Source of the DNA: Euborellia annulipes
Taxonomy: Eukaryota; Arthropoda; Insecta; Dermaptera; Anisolabididae
Assembly (NCBI GenBank): GCA_023213315.1
Contig: JAKCPI010016435.1
Location: forward strand, 1 to 64,000
DNA: 64,000 nucleotides
Reading direction: 5' to 3'
The position numbers and the translations under genes are program-made. Positions 63,830 to 64,000 of this stretch are shown here, piece after piece. The notes below the pieces were generated by a model. It saw only the letters and a list, made by a program, of their open reading frames with translations. It made no database searches and was not told the DNA's origin. Positions within the stretch are counted from its first letter, which is position 1, and each line of letters starts with the position of its first letter.

Positions 63830-64000
63830 TTGGGATTCCTAGCATAGTCTGCCTTCGGCGAAAAGGTTCGTGTTACTTGCCAAGGGGATAGCTAACTTAA
63901 ATATCGAATTTCAACCTTCTAATTCTTTTCGTTCTTGAGATATTTTGTTCACAGACACACATACTCACACACACACAAATAGACAATTTTGGTCTCAGGG
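63830..64000 (-). repeat. Repeat family A relative, cut by window end
   Basis: AGCTAACTTAAATAT, TTTTCGTTCTTGAGATATTT, TGTTCACAGACACACATACT and GGTCTCAGGG follow the order in copy 5 (19300-19410). It continues past the window. Confidence 0.65.

Overview
This 64 kb window is AT-rich (roughly 30% GC by eye), intron-containing, transposon-laden animal DNA, most likely from an arthropod. The evidence is canonical GT-AG introns, Ty3/gypsy elements primed by lysine tRNA, many hAT-type MITEs, tRNA-derived SINEs and LINE tails. There are no operons, CRISPR arrays, rRNA genes or intact tRNA genes. The species cannot be fixed from sequence alone.

The only convincing host gene lies at 47530-56072 on the plus strand. 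Two long ORFs that look like separate genes (895 and 813 codons) join through two small exons of 69 and 99 nt. All three introns are phase 2 with good splice sites. The spliced frame encodes a 1734-residue, Lys/Asn/Ser/Glu-rich, largely disordered protein with one short helical segment. I do not recognise its family. Its third intron carries a hAT MITE and a tiny internally deleted LTR retrotransposon.

Left edge (1-4209): the 5' two thirds of a Ty3/gypsy retrotransposon on the minus strand, with LTR, perfect 18-nt tRNA-Lys primer site, gag, a canonical -1 frameshift heptamer, and protease-RT-RNase H running off the window.

4.3-19.5 kb: five long copies of a ~690 bp dispersed repeat ('family A') with a hairpin at each end. 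One copy is split by a 1.9 kb TA-flanked palindromic element, which is itself split by a 716 bp LTR element. This stretch also holds a 145-bp satellite and a near-perfect foldback with ~137-bp arms.

22-47 kb: a CpG-rich patch beside a possible minus-strand splice donor, a PIF/Harbinger-like MITE, hAT elements (several with perfect 8-bp duplications), a nested composite hAT, SINE families, a LINE remnant, inverted Penelope/hammerhead-like motifs, and long stretches with nothing recognisable. 56-64 kb: repeats, a retroposed LINE tail with a 12-bp duplication, and family A fragments.

All coordinates and alignments were read by eye. Copy identities and family names would need a database search.
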